The notes beneath the pieces were generated by a model, which ran no database searches, had not been told where the DNA came from, and saw only the letters and a program-made list of their open reading frames with translations. A DNA stretch of 38,899 bases from UBA2645 sp044360285 (GTDB lineage: Bacteria; Pseudomonadota; Alphaproteobacteria; Rickettsiales; UBA1997): NCBI GenBank assembly GCA_044360285.1, contig JBIKKP010000010.1, forward strand, positions 1 to 38,899. Reading direction: 5' to 3'. The first letter of the stretch is position 1; every line of letters starts with the position of its first letter. This document shows, piece by piece, positions 18,516-27,560 of this stretch. A program made the translations under genes and the position numbers.

Positions 18516-21500
18516 ATGAACATTACAGAGCTATCAATCAAGCGCCCGGTTTCAATCTGCTGTTTGATGTTTGCCATCATCACCGTTGGCTTAATTTGCT
18601 CAAAAAAAATGAGCGTCGAACTTTTTCCAAATGTCGACATTCCAATAATTTATGTTGCTACGGCCTACACCGGCGCGGCTCCGTCTGAAATTGAAAGTCT
18701 TGTCACTAAACCGCTTGAAGAAGAAATCAGCACGGTTTCTGGCATCAAAAAATTGTCCTCAAAAAGTTTGAAGGACACCAGCCAGATCATTGTTCAGCTC
18801 TATCAAGGCGTTGATTTGAAATATGCCGAACAGCAAGTGCGCGATAAAATAAATCAAGCGCGCAGCAAGCTTCCAGAAGACATCAAAGAGCCAGTGATTC
18901 GCCGTCTTGACCCTTCAGATCAGCCAGTTTTGACCGTCACGCTTGATGCCAATTTGCCAGAAAATGAATTATTTGATCTTGCTGATAACTATGTGCGACC
19001 GCGCCTTGAGCAGGTTGGCAGCGTTGGTATGGTGGAAATTATTGGCGCGCGTAAAAGAGAGATTCAAGTTTTGCTCGACCAAAAAAAGCTCAAAAACCGC
19101 GAGATTTCTATGTCGCAAGTGCGCAACCAACTTGCAGCTTCGGGTCAAAATGTTTCGATTGGAAAAAATGACGAAGGCAATCGTGAACAGGTTTTTCGAA
19201 GCAAAAGTGAATTTAACGAAATTGAACAAATCGAAAATTCCTTGGTGAATTTTTATTCCAACGAAGTGCCTACAAAAGTTTCTGACGTTGGCGAAGTTTT
19301 CGATGGACTGGAAGACGAAAAAACTCGCGCCTTCATCAATGGCAAGAAATCGTTATTTTTGGTCATCTATCGTCAATCCGACGCCAACATCATTGGCGTT
19401 GTTGATGGCGTAAATAAGCAGCTGAAAAAAATGCAAAGCGACTTCGCCACCATGAAAGGCAAGCCGCAACTCAACACCACAAAAGATGCCAGCAAATACA
19501 TTCGCAGCAACATTTTTGACATTAACGAAACCATTACAATTGCGATAATCCTCACCGTTGCCGTTGTCTTTTTCTTTCTTGCCAACACTAGAGCCACAAT
19601 CATCACCGCCGTTTCGCTGCCAATTTCTTTGGTTGGATCTTTCATGGTAATGTATTTGGCAGACTTTTCGATAAACGTCATAACCCTTCTGGCTCTAAGC
19701 TTGGCAGTTGGTCTCTTGGTTGATGATGCAATTGTTGTTGTGGAAAATATTTACCGAAAAATTGAAGAAGGAATGGATGCAAAGGCCGCAGCTCTTGCCT
19801 CTTCGCGCGAAATTTTAATGACCGTTGTGGCAATTTCTGCCGTGGTGATTTCGGTATTTACGCCAATTTCTTTTATGAACGGCGTTGTTGGCCAATATCT
19901 CAAGCAATTTGGCATGACAATTTCCTTTGCGATGGCCATCAGTTTGATTGTTGCCATCTCAATAATTCCGGTACTTTGCGCGTTTTTATCGGGAAAAACT
20001 TCAGCGCATTCTTCAACAACAAAATCGCGCTTCGCCTTCCTTGATCGCCTGCTGAAAAAATTCGATAAATTCCAAACTTCACTCGAAGATAAATACGAAA
20101 AAATTCTGCATTTTTCGATCAGGAGACCAAAATTTATCCTGCTCTCGACCCTTGTAATTCTTGTGCTCAGCGTGGTTGCTTTCAAATTCGTACCAAAAAC
20201 TTTTATGGCCGAAAGCGATAATGGCGAATTGGTGACAACCTTAGAATTACCAGCCGATGCCAACCTCGATTATACCAGCGACGCAGTTGCAAAAATTAAC
20301 GAAATTATCACCAAAAATGAGGAAGTGGTGATCACTGCTGCATCAGCTGGCACTTCGTCTCGCCAAGCAAATCGTGGTGAAATTTATATTCGCTTAAAAC
20401 CAAAAAGTGAGCGCGAGATCAGCACGACAAAATTTAAAGAAAAATTGCGCGGGCAGCTCAAAGATTTTTCTTACGCCAATCCAATCGTAAAAGACTACGA
20501 CCCTTCCGGGGGCGCATCGCGTGGGCAACCGCTTAATCTTTTCCTTATTTCAACCAACAAAGATTCGTTAAGCGATTTTGCTACAAAAGTTTTTGAAAAA
20601 CTCAAAAATGATCCGCGCGTAAAAGACGTTGATTCAAGCGACAAAGCTACGCGTAAAGAGTTCCGCGTCTCGGTTAAAAAGGATGCAGCAAAAATTTATG
20701 GCCTCAATCCACAAGCAATTGGCGATGAATTGCGCGGTTATGTTGAAGGCTACACGCCAACAAAATTACGTCAAAATGGTTTAGAATATGATGTGCGCGT
20801 GCGCCTCAAACCTGAGCAGCGCGACTTAAAGGCAAACTTCGACCAAATTTACGTGCCCAATCTCAACCAACGCCTGGTCCGACTTTCTGACGTTGCCGAA
20901 GGCGAAGAAGGAATTGAAGCAGCAACCATCAATCGTCAAGATCGCGGACGCTACGTGCAAATCAGCGCCAGCCTTGCGCCAAAAGTTGGCCTGGGAGATA
21001 TCATCACCGAACTAGAACAAAGTTTTGCCACCGGAGATCTGAAAATTCCTGCCGACATACGTTACGATTTCTCGGGTGATTCAGAAAATATGCAGGACAT
21101 GAGCAGCTCAATGAAGTCGGCGCTGCTTTTGTCGATCACCTTCATTTACCTGATTTTGGCCAGCCTCTATGAATCTTTCATAATTCCTTTTACAATTTTA
21201 CTTGCTCTTCCCCTTGCCTTCTGCGGAGCCGCTTTTGCGCTTTTAGTCACACAAGAATCAGTAAATATCTTCACAATGCTGGGAATTTTTATGCTGGTTG
21301 GCGTGTCGGGGAAAAACTCGATTTTATTGGTCGACTTCGCCAATAAATTAATCGCTCAAGGCAAGTCGCGCAATGAAGCGCTGATGATTGCCGGCCGCAT
21401 GCGTTTGCGTCCAATTTTGATGACCTCTTTTGCACTAATTGTTGGAACTTTACCGGTGGCAATTGGCCTAAGCGAAACCGCTTCGGCAAGAACCGCAATG

Positions 21501-21629
21501 GGTGTGGCAATTATTGGTGGATTGATTTCGTCAACCGTGCTTACGCTGGTGGTAATTCCAGCGGTGTTTAGCTACATCGACCGCTTCCGCATTTGGATCA
21601 AAGCGAAGCTGGCGCGGGTGGTGGAGTAA
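18516..21629 (+). CDS. RND efflux transporter permease (HAE1/AcrB type)
   Basis: A 1037-residue proton-driven pump with the usual twelve membrane segments and two large periplasmic loops. The N-terminus (ITELSIKRPVSICCLMFAIITVGLI) and the proton-relay motif GLLVDDAIVVVENIYRK with the Asp-Asp pair in segment 4 are clear, as is the second-half helix GVSGKNSILLVDFAN, in which Lys replaces nothing obvious but matches the family pattern. The length is normal. It follows tolC directly. No periplasmic adaptor (HlyD/AcrA type) gene is next to it, although RND pumps of this class need one. Substrates may be drugs, detergents or lipids. Confidence 0.92.
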   Translation: MNITELSIKRPVSICCLMFAIITVGLICSKKMSVELFPNVDIPIIYVATAYTGAAPSEIESLVTKPLEEEISTVSGIKKLSSKSLKDTSQIIVQLYQGVDLKYAEQQVRDKINQARSKLPEDIKEPVIRRLDPSDQPVLTVTLDANLPENELFDLADNYVRPRLEQVGSVGMVEIIGARKREIQVLLDQKKLKNREISMSQVRNQLAASGQNVSIGKNDEGNREQVFRSKSEFNEIEQIENSLVNFYSNEVPTKVSDVGEVFDGLEDEKTRAFINGKKSLFLVIYRQSDANIIGVVDGVNKQLKKMQSDFATMKGKPQLNTTKDASKYIRSNIFDINETITIAIILTVAVVFFFLANTRATIITAVSLPISLVGSFMVMYLADFSINVITLLALSLAVGLLVDDAIVVVENIYRKIEEGMDAKAAALASSREILMTVVAISAVVISVFTPISFMNGVVGQYLKQFGMTISFAMAISLIVAISIIPVLCAFLSGKTSAHSSTTKSRFAFLDRLLKKFDKFQTSLEDKYEKILHFSIRRPKFILLSTLVILVLSVVAFKFVPKTFMAESDNGELVTTLELPADANLDYTSDAVAKINEIITKNEEVVITAASAGTSSRQANRGEIYIRLKPKSEREISTTKFKEKLRGQLKDFSYANPIVKDYDPSGGASRGQPLNLFLISTNKDSLSDFATKVFEKLKNDPRVKDVDSSDKATRKEFRVSVKKDAAKIYGLNPQAIGDELRGYVEGYTPTKLRQNGLEYDVRVRLKPEQRDLKANFDQIYVPNLNQRLVRLSDVAEGEEGIEAATINRQDRGRYVQISASLAPKVGLGDIITELEQSFATGDLKIPADIRYDFSGDSENMQDMSSSMKSALLLSITFIYLILASLYESFIIPFTILLALPLAFCGAAFALLVTQESVNIFTMLGIFMLVGVSGKNSILLVDFANKLIAQGKSRNEALMIAGRMRLRPILMTSFALIVGTLPVAIGLSETASARTAMGVAIIGGLISSTVLTLVVIPAVFSYIDRFRIWIKAKLARVVE

Positions 21630-21650
21630 AAAATGCAAAAAATAAATTTG

Positions 21651-21684
21651 ACAAAATTGTCAATTTTAACAATTTTGTTATAAT
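21651..21684 (+). promoter_or_regulatory. Promoter with internal inverted repeat for the toxin-antitoxin pair
   Basis: TTGTCA (21657-21662), 16 bases, then a perfect TATAAT (21679-21684) make a good promoter. An inverted repeat ACAAAATTGT / ACAATTTTGT (21651-21660 and 21669-21678, 8-base spacer) fills the spacer, placed as an operator would be for autoregulation by the antitoxin. A further TTGACA/TGTCAA pair is at 21648-21663. Confidence 0.6.
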
Positions 21685-21731
21685 TGGTTTTACTAGCAAA
21701 AACCTCACCCCAATCACCAATTTTTATTAAA

Positions 21732-21959
21732 ATGACCAGAGTCACAATTGAAGTCACAGAACAAGAGCGCCAGCAGCTTAAGGTTTTGGCAAGCATCAAC
21801 AGCCTTTCCTTAAAAGACTTTATCTTACAGAAAACCATCGGCGATGCTTCAAAAAAACCAGGCAAGCAGCTTCTAAAATCTTTTGACGATGCGAAGAAAA
21901 ATAAAAACTTAACCAAGCACTCAAACTTCAACAAATTTCTTAAAGACATCAAAAAATAA
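21732..21959 (+). CDS. Antitoxin, RelB/DinJ-like ribbon-helix-helix type
   Basis: A 75-residue protein. The N-terminal part (MTRVTIEVTEQERQQLKVLASINSLSLKD, shown by its key residues) has the short strand plus two helices of ribbon-helix-helix DNA-binding antitoxins. The Lys-rich C-terminal half would bind and block the toxin. The start at 21732 is chosen over the upstream ATG at 21684, which lies in the promoter -10. The YafQ-like toxin gene begins ten bases after its stop. It is intact, unlike the toxin. Confidence 0.7.
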   Translation: MTRVTIEVTEQERQQLKVLASINSLSLKDFILQKTIGDASKKPGKQLLKSFDDAKKNKNLTKHSNFNKFLKDIKK

Positions 21960-21969
21960 AAACCCTCAA

Positions 21970-22243
21970 ATGCTTACAATCGCCTACACCACGGCATTTA
22001 AAAAAAGTTACAAACGCGTCTTAAAACAGGGGAAAAAACATCGCAAAAATTGACAATATTTTGCATAACTTGGCCCACCAAATTCCTTTAGATCAAAAAT
22101 TCCGTGATCACAAATTATCTGGCGACTGCATTGGAAAAAGAGAGTGCCACATCGAGCCCGATTGGCTTTTGGTTTACGAAATCAACGAAGAAGAATTAAT
22201 CCTGCACGCAACAGGTTCTCATAGCGAGCTTTTTGGGAAGTAG
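21970..22243 (+). pseudogene. yafQ: YafQ family mRNA interferase toxin, frameshifted
   Basis: Translation from the ATG at 21970 gives MLTIAYTTAFKKSYKRVLKQGKKHRKN and stops at 22051. The rest of the toxin continues in the next frame (NIAKIDNILHNLAHQIPLDQ..., then FRDHKLSGDCIGKRECHIEP, DWLLVYEI and GSHSELF), all YafQ/RelE landmarks. Removing one A from the A6 run at 22033-22038 restores one continuous protein of about 90 residues, the normal family length. YafQ toxins cleave mRNA on the ribosome. As read, the toxin is inactive, unless the run is corrected by transcriptional slippage or is a sequencing error. Confidence 0.8.
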
Positions 22244-22273
22244 AACTAATCAATTATGAGTTAATTCCCCGCT

Positions 22274-22320
22274 CGGGCGGATTTTGTAAATCCGCCCGCA
22301 ACGTTCATGCAAAAATTTTC
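22274..22320 (-). repeat. Hairpin repeat family A, copy 2 (inverted)
   Basis: On the minus strand the 18-base lead GAAAATTTTTGCATGAAC (22303-22320) precedes a hairpin with 11-base arms (CGGGCGGATTT and complement, 22274-22298, loop of three). It lies between the toxin remnant (+) and the possible effector gene (-), a convergent junction. The hairpin arms differ from those of copy 1 but stay paired. Confidence 0.8.
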
Positions 22321-22387
22321 ATAATCTGAATTTCAAATTTTCATGAATATCCAGACGGCATTAATTGATTTACGAACAGCAAAGAGT

Positions 22388-23665
22388 CTATCTAGAACGA
22401 CTTTCCCTAGGGCGAAAACCTGAATTAAAACTCGCTGCAAAATCGGCTGCATTATCAGTGACGGATTCTGGAATGTAGCACAGACGCAATCCAAGATTTT
22501 CATTTACTGACGAGCGAATTCCTGAGAACTGATTTAAAGTTTGAACTCTTGCCGAAAATTTCTTCAGCGTCTCTTCCGTCACTCCATGTGGCAACTCCCC
22601 TCCTTCACGAGAAGCATTGGCGATTCCGCCGCGAATTCTTGCAACTTGAATTGCTTGCAAAACTTGATTTGCATCCATGCCAAATTCCGCTGCTGCGTCA
22701 GCTAGATTTTTTATGAAAATTTTTTTAAAACTTTTGTCATCATGCCTTGCTTCCGCCACAAATTTATTGCCGCGCGGCGTGTTAAAAAACGCACTTTCTT
22801 TAAAAGTCACCTGCGGATCATAAATTTCCATTTCCCTGCCTAAAGCCGGACTGGTTGTGGGCAAAGAGCTTTTGCCTCTTTTGTGATCTATTTCGTCAAC
22901 TATACCTCTTGTGGATCGGTCTAAAAATCTTTTGTGAGTCGCATCTAAGAAATGAGCGTAGTGATGACCTTTGTAGAGCGCCTTGCGATTAATCTCCGAA
23001 GTCCTGTCGACGTATTTTGTAAATTTTTCTTGGTTTAATTTTGAGCCATATAAATCCCTACCCTGTGCCAAAAACATTTTTGGAACCTCAGCTCTATGAA
23101 CTCTTGTTGATATTTGAGAAAGAAATCTTTCATAAGTTAGACAGTTTTTAAGAGTATCAATTGCAAAAACTGTGCAGGAATGATGGTCCTTTTGCATCCC
23201 TTGATAGCCGCCAACCTCAATTCTTAAAAATTGATCACAAACGACATCGGCCAATTTTTTTTCAAAATCGAGAACTCTTGCAACACCATCCATACCCATT
23301 TGCAGCAGAAATGGAAATGCATGCATTGTATAACCATGTGCGTTTTTAATTAAATAGACCAAGCCTTTTGAAGCGCCTCTTGCAAGTGAATTAAGTGATT
23401 TTGATATCTCCGAAACAACAGTTTCCGTCTGATGCGACGATCCACTGGTATAATAATAATCGCTTGACGTACTTCGATATTCTGCAACCTCAATATCGAC
23501 TCCCTTTCTTCTTTTGTAATCTTGGGCAATTCGTCTTAGACCCTCTGCTCTTAAGGTCACATAGACCAAGTTATTTGTTTGATCTTGCCACAGTTCCAAA
23601 CATTCGTCTTCTGACACAAGCTCTTGCTTAGAACCATTTGAAGCAGTAAATCCGACTCTACTCAT
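22388..23665 (-). CDS. Possible CE-clan cysteine hydrolase or acetyltransferase (Ulp1/YopJ-like), candidate effector
   Basis: A 425-residue protein without signal peptide or clear membrane segment. By eye it carries the residue spacing of clan CE enzymes: His115 (in MHAFPFLL), Asp133 (in VLDF), Gln158 and Cys164 (QKDHHSCTVFAIDTLK). The Gln-Cys spacing of six and His-Asp spacing of 18 are close to Ulp1 (6 and 17). The Cys is followed by Thr instead of the usual Gly. The following segment (EVPKMFLAQGRDLYG ... NRKALYKG) vaguely resembles that of YopJ-type acetyltransferases. Such proteins in host-associated bacteria are often secreted effectors. The start is set at ATG 23665; an upstream TTG adds two residues. 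The assignment is tentative. Confidence 0.45.
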   Translation of the reverse strand: MSRVGFTASNGSKQELVSEDECLELWQDQTNNLVYVTLRAEGLRRIAQDYKRRKGVDIEVAEYRSTSSDYYYTSGSSHQTETVVSEISKSLNSLARGASKGLVYLIKNAHGYTMHAFPFLLQMGMDGVARVLDFEKKLADVVCDQFLRIEVGGYQGMQKDHHSCTVFAIDTLKNCLTYERFLSQISTRVHRAEVPKMFLAQGRDLYGSKLNQEKFTKYVDRTSEINRKALYKGHHYAHFLDATHKRFLDRSTRGIVDEIDHKRGKSSLPTTSPALGREMEIYDPQVTFKESAFFNTPRGNKFVAEARHDDKSFKKIFIKNLADAAAEFGMDANQVLQAIQVARIRGGIANASREGGELPHGVTEETLKKFSARVQTLNQFSGIRSSVNENLGLRLCYIPESVTDNAADFAASFNSGFRPRESRSR

Positions 23666-23717
23666 GATCAAAATAATAATTTAAAAACTTTGCAGGACTG
23701 CTGAATTGCTAATGAAT

Positions 23718-24512
23718 TTAGGCTAATACGTCGCGCATTGAATAAAATCCCGGCTGTTTCGCCGAGCCCCAGATTGCGGCACGAATTGCTCCTTTGGCAA
23801 AAATGTCACGATTTGAGGCTTTATGAGTGAGCTCGATGCGCTCGCCATCTCCGGCAAAAATTACGCTGTGATCACCAATAACGTCGCCGCCGCGAAGGGA
23901 CGCGAAGCCGATTTCGCCTTTTTCGCGTTTAGCTTCTTTGCCCGATCTGGTGGATTTTCCAACAGCTTGTAAATCAACGCCTCGACCCTTGGCAACCGCT
24001 GCACCAAGTGATAGAGCGGTTCCTGACGGTGCATCAACTTTGTTTTTGTGGTGCATTTCAACGATTTCGACGTCGAAATCATCGTGTAAAATTCCGGCAA
24101 CTTTTTCGACCAAATTCATCAATAAATTCACGCCAAGCGACATGTTGGAAGACCAGATGATGACTGCTTTGGCGCTGTATGAGGCAAATTGCTGCTTCTC
24201 GGCTTCCGAAAATCCTGTGGTGCCGCAAACCAATACCTTAGAGGCTGCAGCGCAATTTTTTGCCATTTCCAAACTGAAAGCTGGTGAAGAGAAATCAATC
24301 ACCGCATCGCATGAATTCAGGAAATGAGCGACGTCGGAAGTGATTTTAACGCCACTTTCCTCGAAGCCCAAAAAGGCGCCCAGGTCCCTACCTTCAGATT
24401 CGCTTCCCTGGCGAACCAATGCTGCTGTAAGTTCAGCGATTTCATCTTGTAAAACCAGGCTTGCAATTGTCATGCCCATGCGGCCAGTAATTCCAGTTAC
24501 TCCGATTCTCAT
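23718..24512 (-). CDS. dapB: 4-hydroxy-tetrahydrodipicolinate reductase
   Basis: A 264-residue enzyme of the diaminopimelate/lysine pathway, reducing the dipicolinate precursor with NAD(P)H. The N-terminal nucleotide-binding motif GVTGITGRMG is at residues 4-13, CGTTGFSE follows in the middle, and the DapB signature EMHHKNKVDAPSGTAL contains the catalytic His and Lys. The length is typical. The start is set at 24512 (MRIGVTG); the frame is open to 24548. Diaminopimelate synthesis implies a peptidoglycan cell wall. Confidence 0.95.
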   Translation of the reverse strand: MRIGVTGITGRMGMTIASLVLQDEIAELTAALVRQGSESEGRDLGAFLGFEESGVKITSDVAHFLNSCDAVIDFSSPAFSLEMAKNCAAASKVLVCGTTGFSEAEKQQFASYSAKAVIIWSSNMSLGVNLLMNLVEKVAGILHDDFDVEIVEMHHKNKVDAPSGTALSLGAAVAKGRGVDLQAVGKSTRSGKEAKREKGEIGFASLRGGDVIGDHSVIFAGDGERIELTHKASNRDIFAKGAIRAAIWGSAKQPGFYSMRDVLA

Positions 24513-24536
24513 AATTAGGTAAAATTGTTTGTTGCT

Positions 24537-24580
24537 AGAGATCCTCAAATCACTGCGTGCTTCAAGGATGGCGGTTGAGG
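24537..24580 (-). repeat. Partial copy of the palindromic element seen at 1147-1241
   Basis: Read on the minus strand this stretch (CCTCAACCGCCATCCTTGAAG ... TTGAGGATCTC) follows the first half of the 1141-1181 element closely (CTCAAACCGTCATCCTTGAAG ... TCGAGGATCTC), with a different inner stem. It lies between the divergent dapB and gyrA starts. The second half of the element is missing. Confidence 0.55.
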
Positions 24581-24699
24581 AAAAACCTAAAAATGGCCCT
24601 CAGTTTTAGCAAACTAAATTCTTGCACTTGCACCTTGGCGTTTCTAAAACGCGCCCCCTGCAAATATTACTAAAAAATCACGTAAACTTTTTTTAAAAA

Positions 24700-27504
24700 A
24701 TGACGAATAACGAAGTAATTTCTGTTGCCACAGGAAAAGACATCCAAGCGGTTTCGCTAGTTGGCGAAATGAGAAAATCTTACCTCGATTATGCGATGAG
24801 CGTAATCGTTTCGCGTGCAATTCCAGATGCTTGCGATGGCTTGAAACCAGTGCATCGCCGCATTCTTTATGCGATGTATGAAGGCAATTACGACTATAAT
24901 AAACCATTCAAAAAATCGGCAAGAATTGTCGGTGAAGTGATGGGTAAATATCACCCGCATGGTGACTCGGCGATCTACGAATCTTTGGTGCGTATGGCGC
25001 AAGATTTTTCGATGCGTGTGCCATTGATTGACGGGCAAGGTAACTTCGGTTCAATTGATGACGATCCGGCGGCTGCAATGCGTTATACCGAGTCACGTTT
25101 GGAAAAAATTTCCCACACAATGCTCGACGACCTCGACAAAGACACTGTCGATTTCGGACCAAATTATGACGGCCACGAAAAAGAGCCGAAAGTTTTGCCG
25201 GCGCGCTTCCCTAACCTTTTGGTTAACGGTTCGGGCGGGATTGCGGTTGGTATGGCAACAAACATTCCTCCGCACAATTTAGGCGAAGTAATTGATGCTT
25301 GCCTGGCCTATATCGACAACAACGAAATCACCATTGAAGACATCATCAAAATCGTTCCAGGACCAGATTTTCCAACTGGTGGAATCATTTTGGGCCGCAG
25401 CGGATTTGACTCGGCAGCTCGCACCGGACGCGGCTCTGTGGTGATGCGTGGTAAACATAAAATTGAGAAAAAAACTGGCGGAAAAGTTGCCATCATCATT
25501 GAAGAAATTCCTTACCAGGTCAATAAAGCCAAGCTTGTAGAAAAAATTGCTGAGCTGGTCAAAGACAAAAAAATCGAAGGAATAACTGATTTGCGTGACG
25601 AGTCGGATCGCGATGGAATCCGCGTGGTTATTGAGCTTCGCAAAGATGCAATGGAAGAAGTTATCATCAATCAGCTCTACAGCTATACCGAACTGCAAAG
25701 CAATTTCAGCGTCAATATGTTGGCGCTAAATCACGGCCGTCCGCAATTGATGGGCATTTTGGATGTCATCAAAATTTTTACTGCTTTTCGTTTCGACGTC
25801 ACCACGCGCAGAACGAATTTCTTGCTCAATAAAGCGCGCGACAAAACCCACATCTTGGTTGGTTTGGCGGTTGCTGTTGCTAACATCGACGAAATTGTTG
25901 AGCTGATCAAAAAATCAAAAGACGTCAATGAAGCGAGAGAAAACTTACTTGCTAAAGCCTGGCCAGTTGGGCTTGTGGAAACAATCATCAATTTGATCCA
26001 AGATAAAAGTAACGTTGTAAAAGGCGGCAAATTTTATTTCTCGGAAGCGCAAGCAAGAGCAATTCTTGAAATGCGTTTAGCGCGTTTGACCGGCCTTGAG
26101 ATGGAAAAAATCAGCGACGAATTAAAAGCGCTTGCTGCAGAAATTTCTGGCTATCTTGAGCTACTTTCTAATCGCGGCAAAATGCTTGAGCTGGTGAAAA
26201 AAGAATTGATCGACGTTAAAGAACAATTCGCCACGCCACGCCGCTCAAGGATTGAGGACTCTGAATTCGAAGTTGATATCGAAACGCTGATTCCAAAAGA
26301 AGACATGGTTGTTGTTGGCACAATGAACGGCTACATCAAACGTGTTCCACTTTCAGCTTACCGCACGCAACGCCGCGGCGGCAGAGGCCGCAGCGCTATG
26401 GACGTTCGCGATGAAGATATCACAACCGACATTTTTGCAACCAACACGCACACACCAATTTTGTTCTTTTCCAACAAAGGAAAAGTTTATCGCCTTAAAA
26501 CTTACAAACTTCCACTTGGCACGCCACAAGCGCGCGGACGTGCGTTGGTGAATCTTCTTCCCCTTGAAGCTAACGAAAAAATTTCAACAATTCTTGCCCT
26601 GCCAGAAGATGAAAATACGTGGAAAGATTTGAGCATTGCCTTTGCCACGTCTCATGGCGACGTGCGCAGAAACTCGATGGATCAATTCATCGATATTCGC
26701 TCAAGCGGCAAAATTGCCATGAAACTTGAAGGCGACGAAGCCTTGATTGGCGTGTCTTTGTGTACAGAAAAAGACGACATCTTGCTTTCAACTAAAGACG
26801 GAAAATGCATTCGTTTTCCAGTTGAAAATCTGCGTGTTTTCCAAAGCAGAAACTCTACTGGCGTGCGCGGAATCAAGCTTGACGGCGGCAATAAAGTTAT
26901 CGCAATGTCGATCTTGAAGCACGCGGGCGAAGATTCAGAAGTGAAAGATAAATATCTCAATATCGACCTAGAGCAGCGTCTTGCCTTGCGTGAAGCCTTG
27001 TTCTTCAACAAAGCACTTAAGGAAAATCCATCTGATGACATGCTCATCCAGCCAAAAGATCTTCCAAAAATTTCTGGTTGCGACTTGCCACAAGACAAGA
27101 TCGAGGCCATGGCCGCAAATGAGGAATTCATTTTAACCATCACCGAAAATGGCTTCGGCAAACGTTCTTCGGCTTACGAATATCGCATCACCAATCGCGG
27201 CGGCAGCGGCATCACCAACATCATCACCTCGAAACGTAACGGCAACGTGGTTGCCAGCTTCCCAATCGAAGGTAATGACCAAGTGATGATCATCACCGAC
27301 AAAGGCACGCTAATTCGCACCGAAGTCGGCTCAGTTCGCATCTCGGGTCGCAACACCCAAGGCGTGACGCTGATTAAAGCAAAAGACGAAGCGGTTGTGT
27401 CGGTTGCCAGAATCGCCAATACCGGAAATAAAGAAGTCGATGAAGCGGAAACTGGGGAGGAATCTTCGGAAAACGCTGAAGGCACAAGCGACATGGCTTC
27501 TTAG
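24700..27504 (+). CDS. gyrA: DNA gyrase subunit A
   Basis: A 934-residue type II topoisomerase subunit that cuts and rejoins DNA to introduce negative supercoils, with GyrB. The N-terminal winged-helix domain is seen (AIPDACDGLKPVHRRILYAM), with the catalytic Tyr in AAAMRYTE and the quinolone-binding helix HPHGDSAIYESLVRMAQ. There the position equal to E. coli Ser83 is Ser and that equal to Asp87 is Glu. The C-terminal beta-pinwheel domain begins with the GyrA box QRRGGRG, which separates GyrA from ParC. The length is slightly above E. coli, with an acidic tail (EVDEAETGEESSENAEG). No Shine-Dalgarno precedes the ATG. Confidence 0.96.
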   Translation: MTNNEVISVATGKDIQAVSLVGEMRKSYLDYAMSVIVSRAIPDACDGLKPVHRRILYAMYEGNYDYNKPFKKSARIVGEVMGKYHPHGDSAIYESLVRMAQDFSMRVPLIDGQGNFGSIDDDPAAAMRYTESRLEKISHTMLDDLDKDTVDFGPNYDGHEKEPKVLPARFPNLLVNGSGGIAVGMATNIPPHNLGEVIDACLAYIDNNEITIEDIIKIVPGPDFPTGGIILGRSGFDSAARTGRGSVVMRGKHKIEKKTGGKVAIIIEEIPYQVNKAKLVEKIAELVKDKKIEGITDLRDESDRDGIRVVIELRKDAMEEVIINQLYSYTELQSNFSVNMLALNHGRPQLMGILDVIKIFTAFRFDVTTRRTNFLLNKARDKTHILVGLAVAVANIDEIVELIKKSKDVNEARENLLAKAWPVGLVETIINLIQDKSNVVKGGKFYFSEAQARAILEMRLARLTGLEMEKISDELKALAAEISGYLELLSNRGKMLELVKKELIDVKEQFATPRRSRIEDSEFEVDIETLIPKEDMVVVGTMNGYIKRVPLSAYRTQRRGGRGRSAMDVRDEDITTDIFATNTHTPILFFSNKGKVYRLKTYKLPLGTPQARGRALVNLLPLEANEKISTILALPEDENTWKDLSIAFATSHGDVRRNSMDQFIDIRSSGKIAMKLEGDEALIGVSLCTEKDDILLSTKDGKCIRFPVENLRVFQSRNSTGVRGIKLDGGNKVIAMSILKHAGEDSEVKDKYLNIDLEQRLALREALFFNKALKENPSDDMLIQPKDLPKISGCDLPQDKIEAMAANEEFILTITENGFGKRSSAYEYRITNRGGSGITNIITSKRNGNVVASFPIEGNDQVMIITDKGTLIRTEVGSVRISGRNTQGVTLIKAKDEAVVSVARIANTGNKEVDEAETGEESSENAEGTSDMAS

Positions 27505-27560
27505 GAAACTTGGAACGCCACAAAAAACCCCAAACACACCACAAATTAAACCAAAAAAAC

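Noticed and set aside
25279..27494. Several 60-160 codon antisense frames across gyrA
   Set aside because: They mirror the strong codon pattern of gyrA on the other strand, lack ribosome-binding sites and resemble no family.
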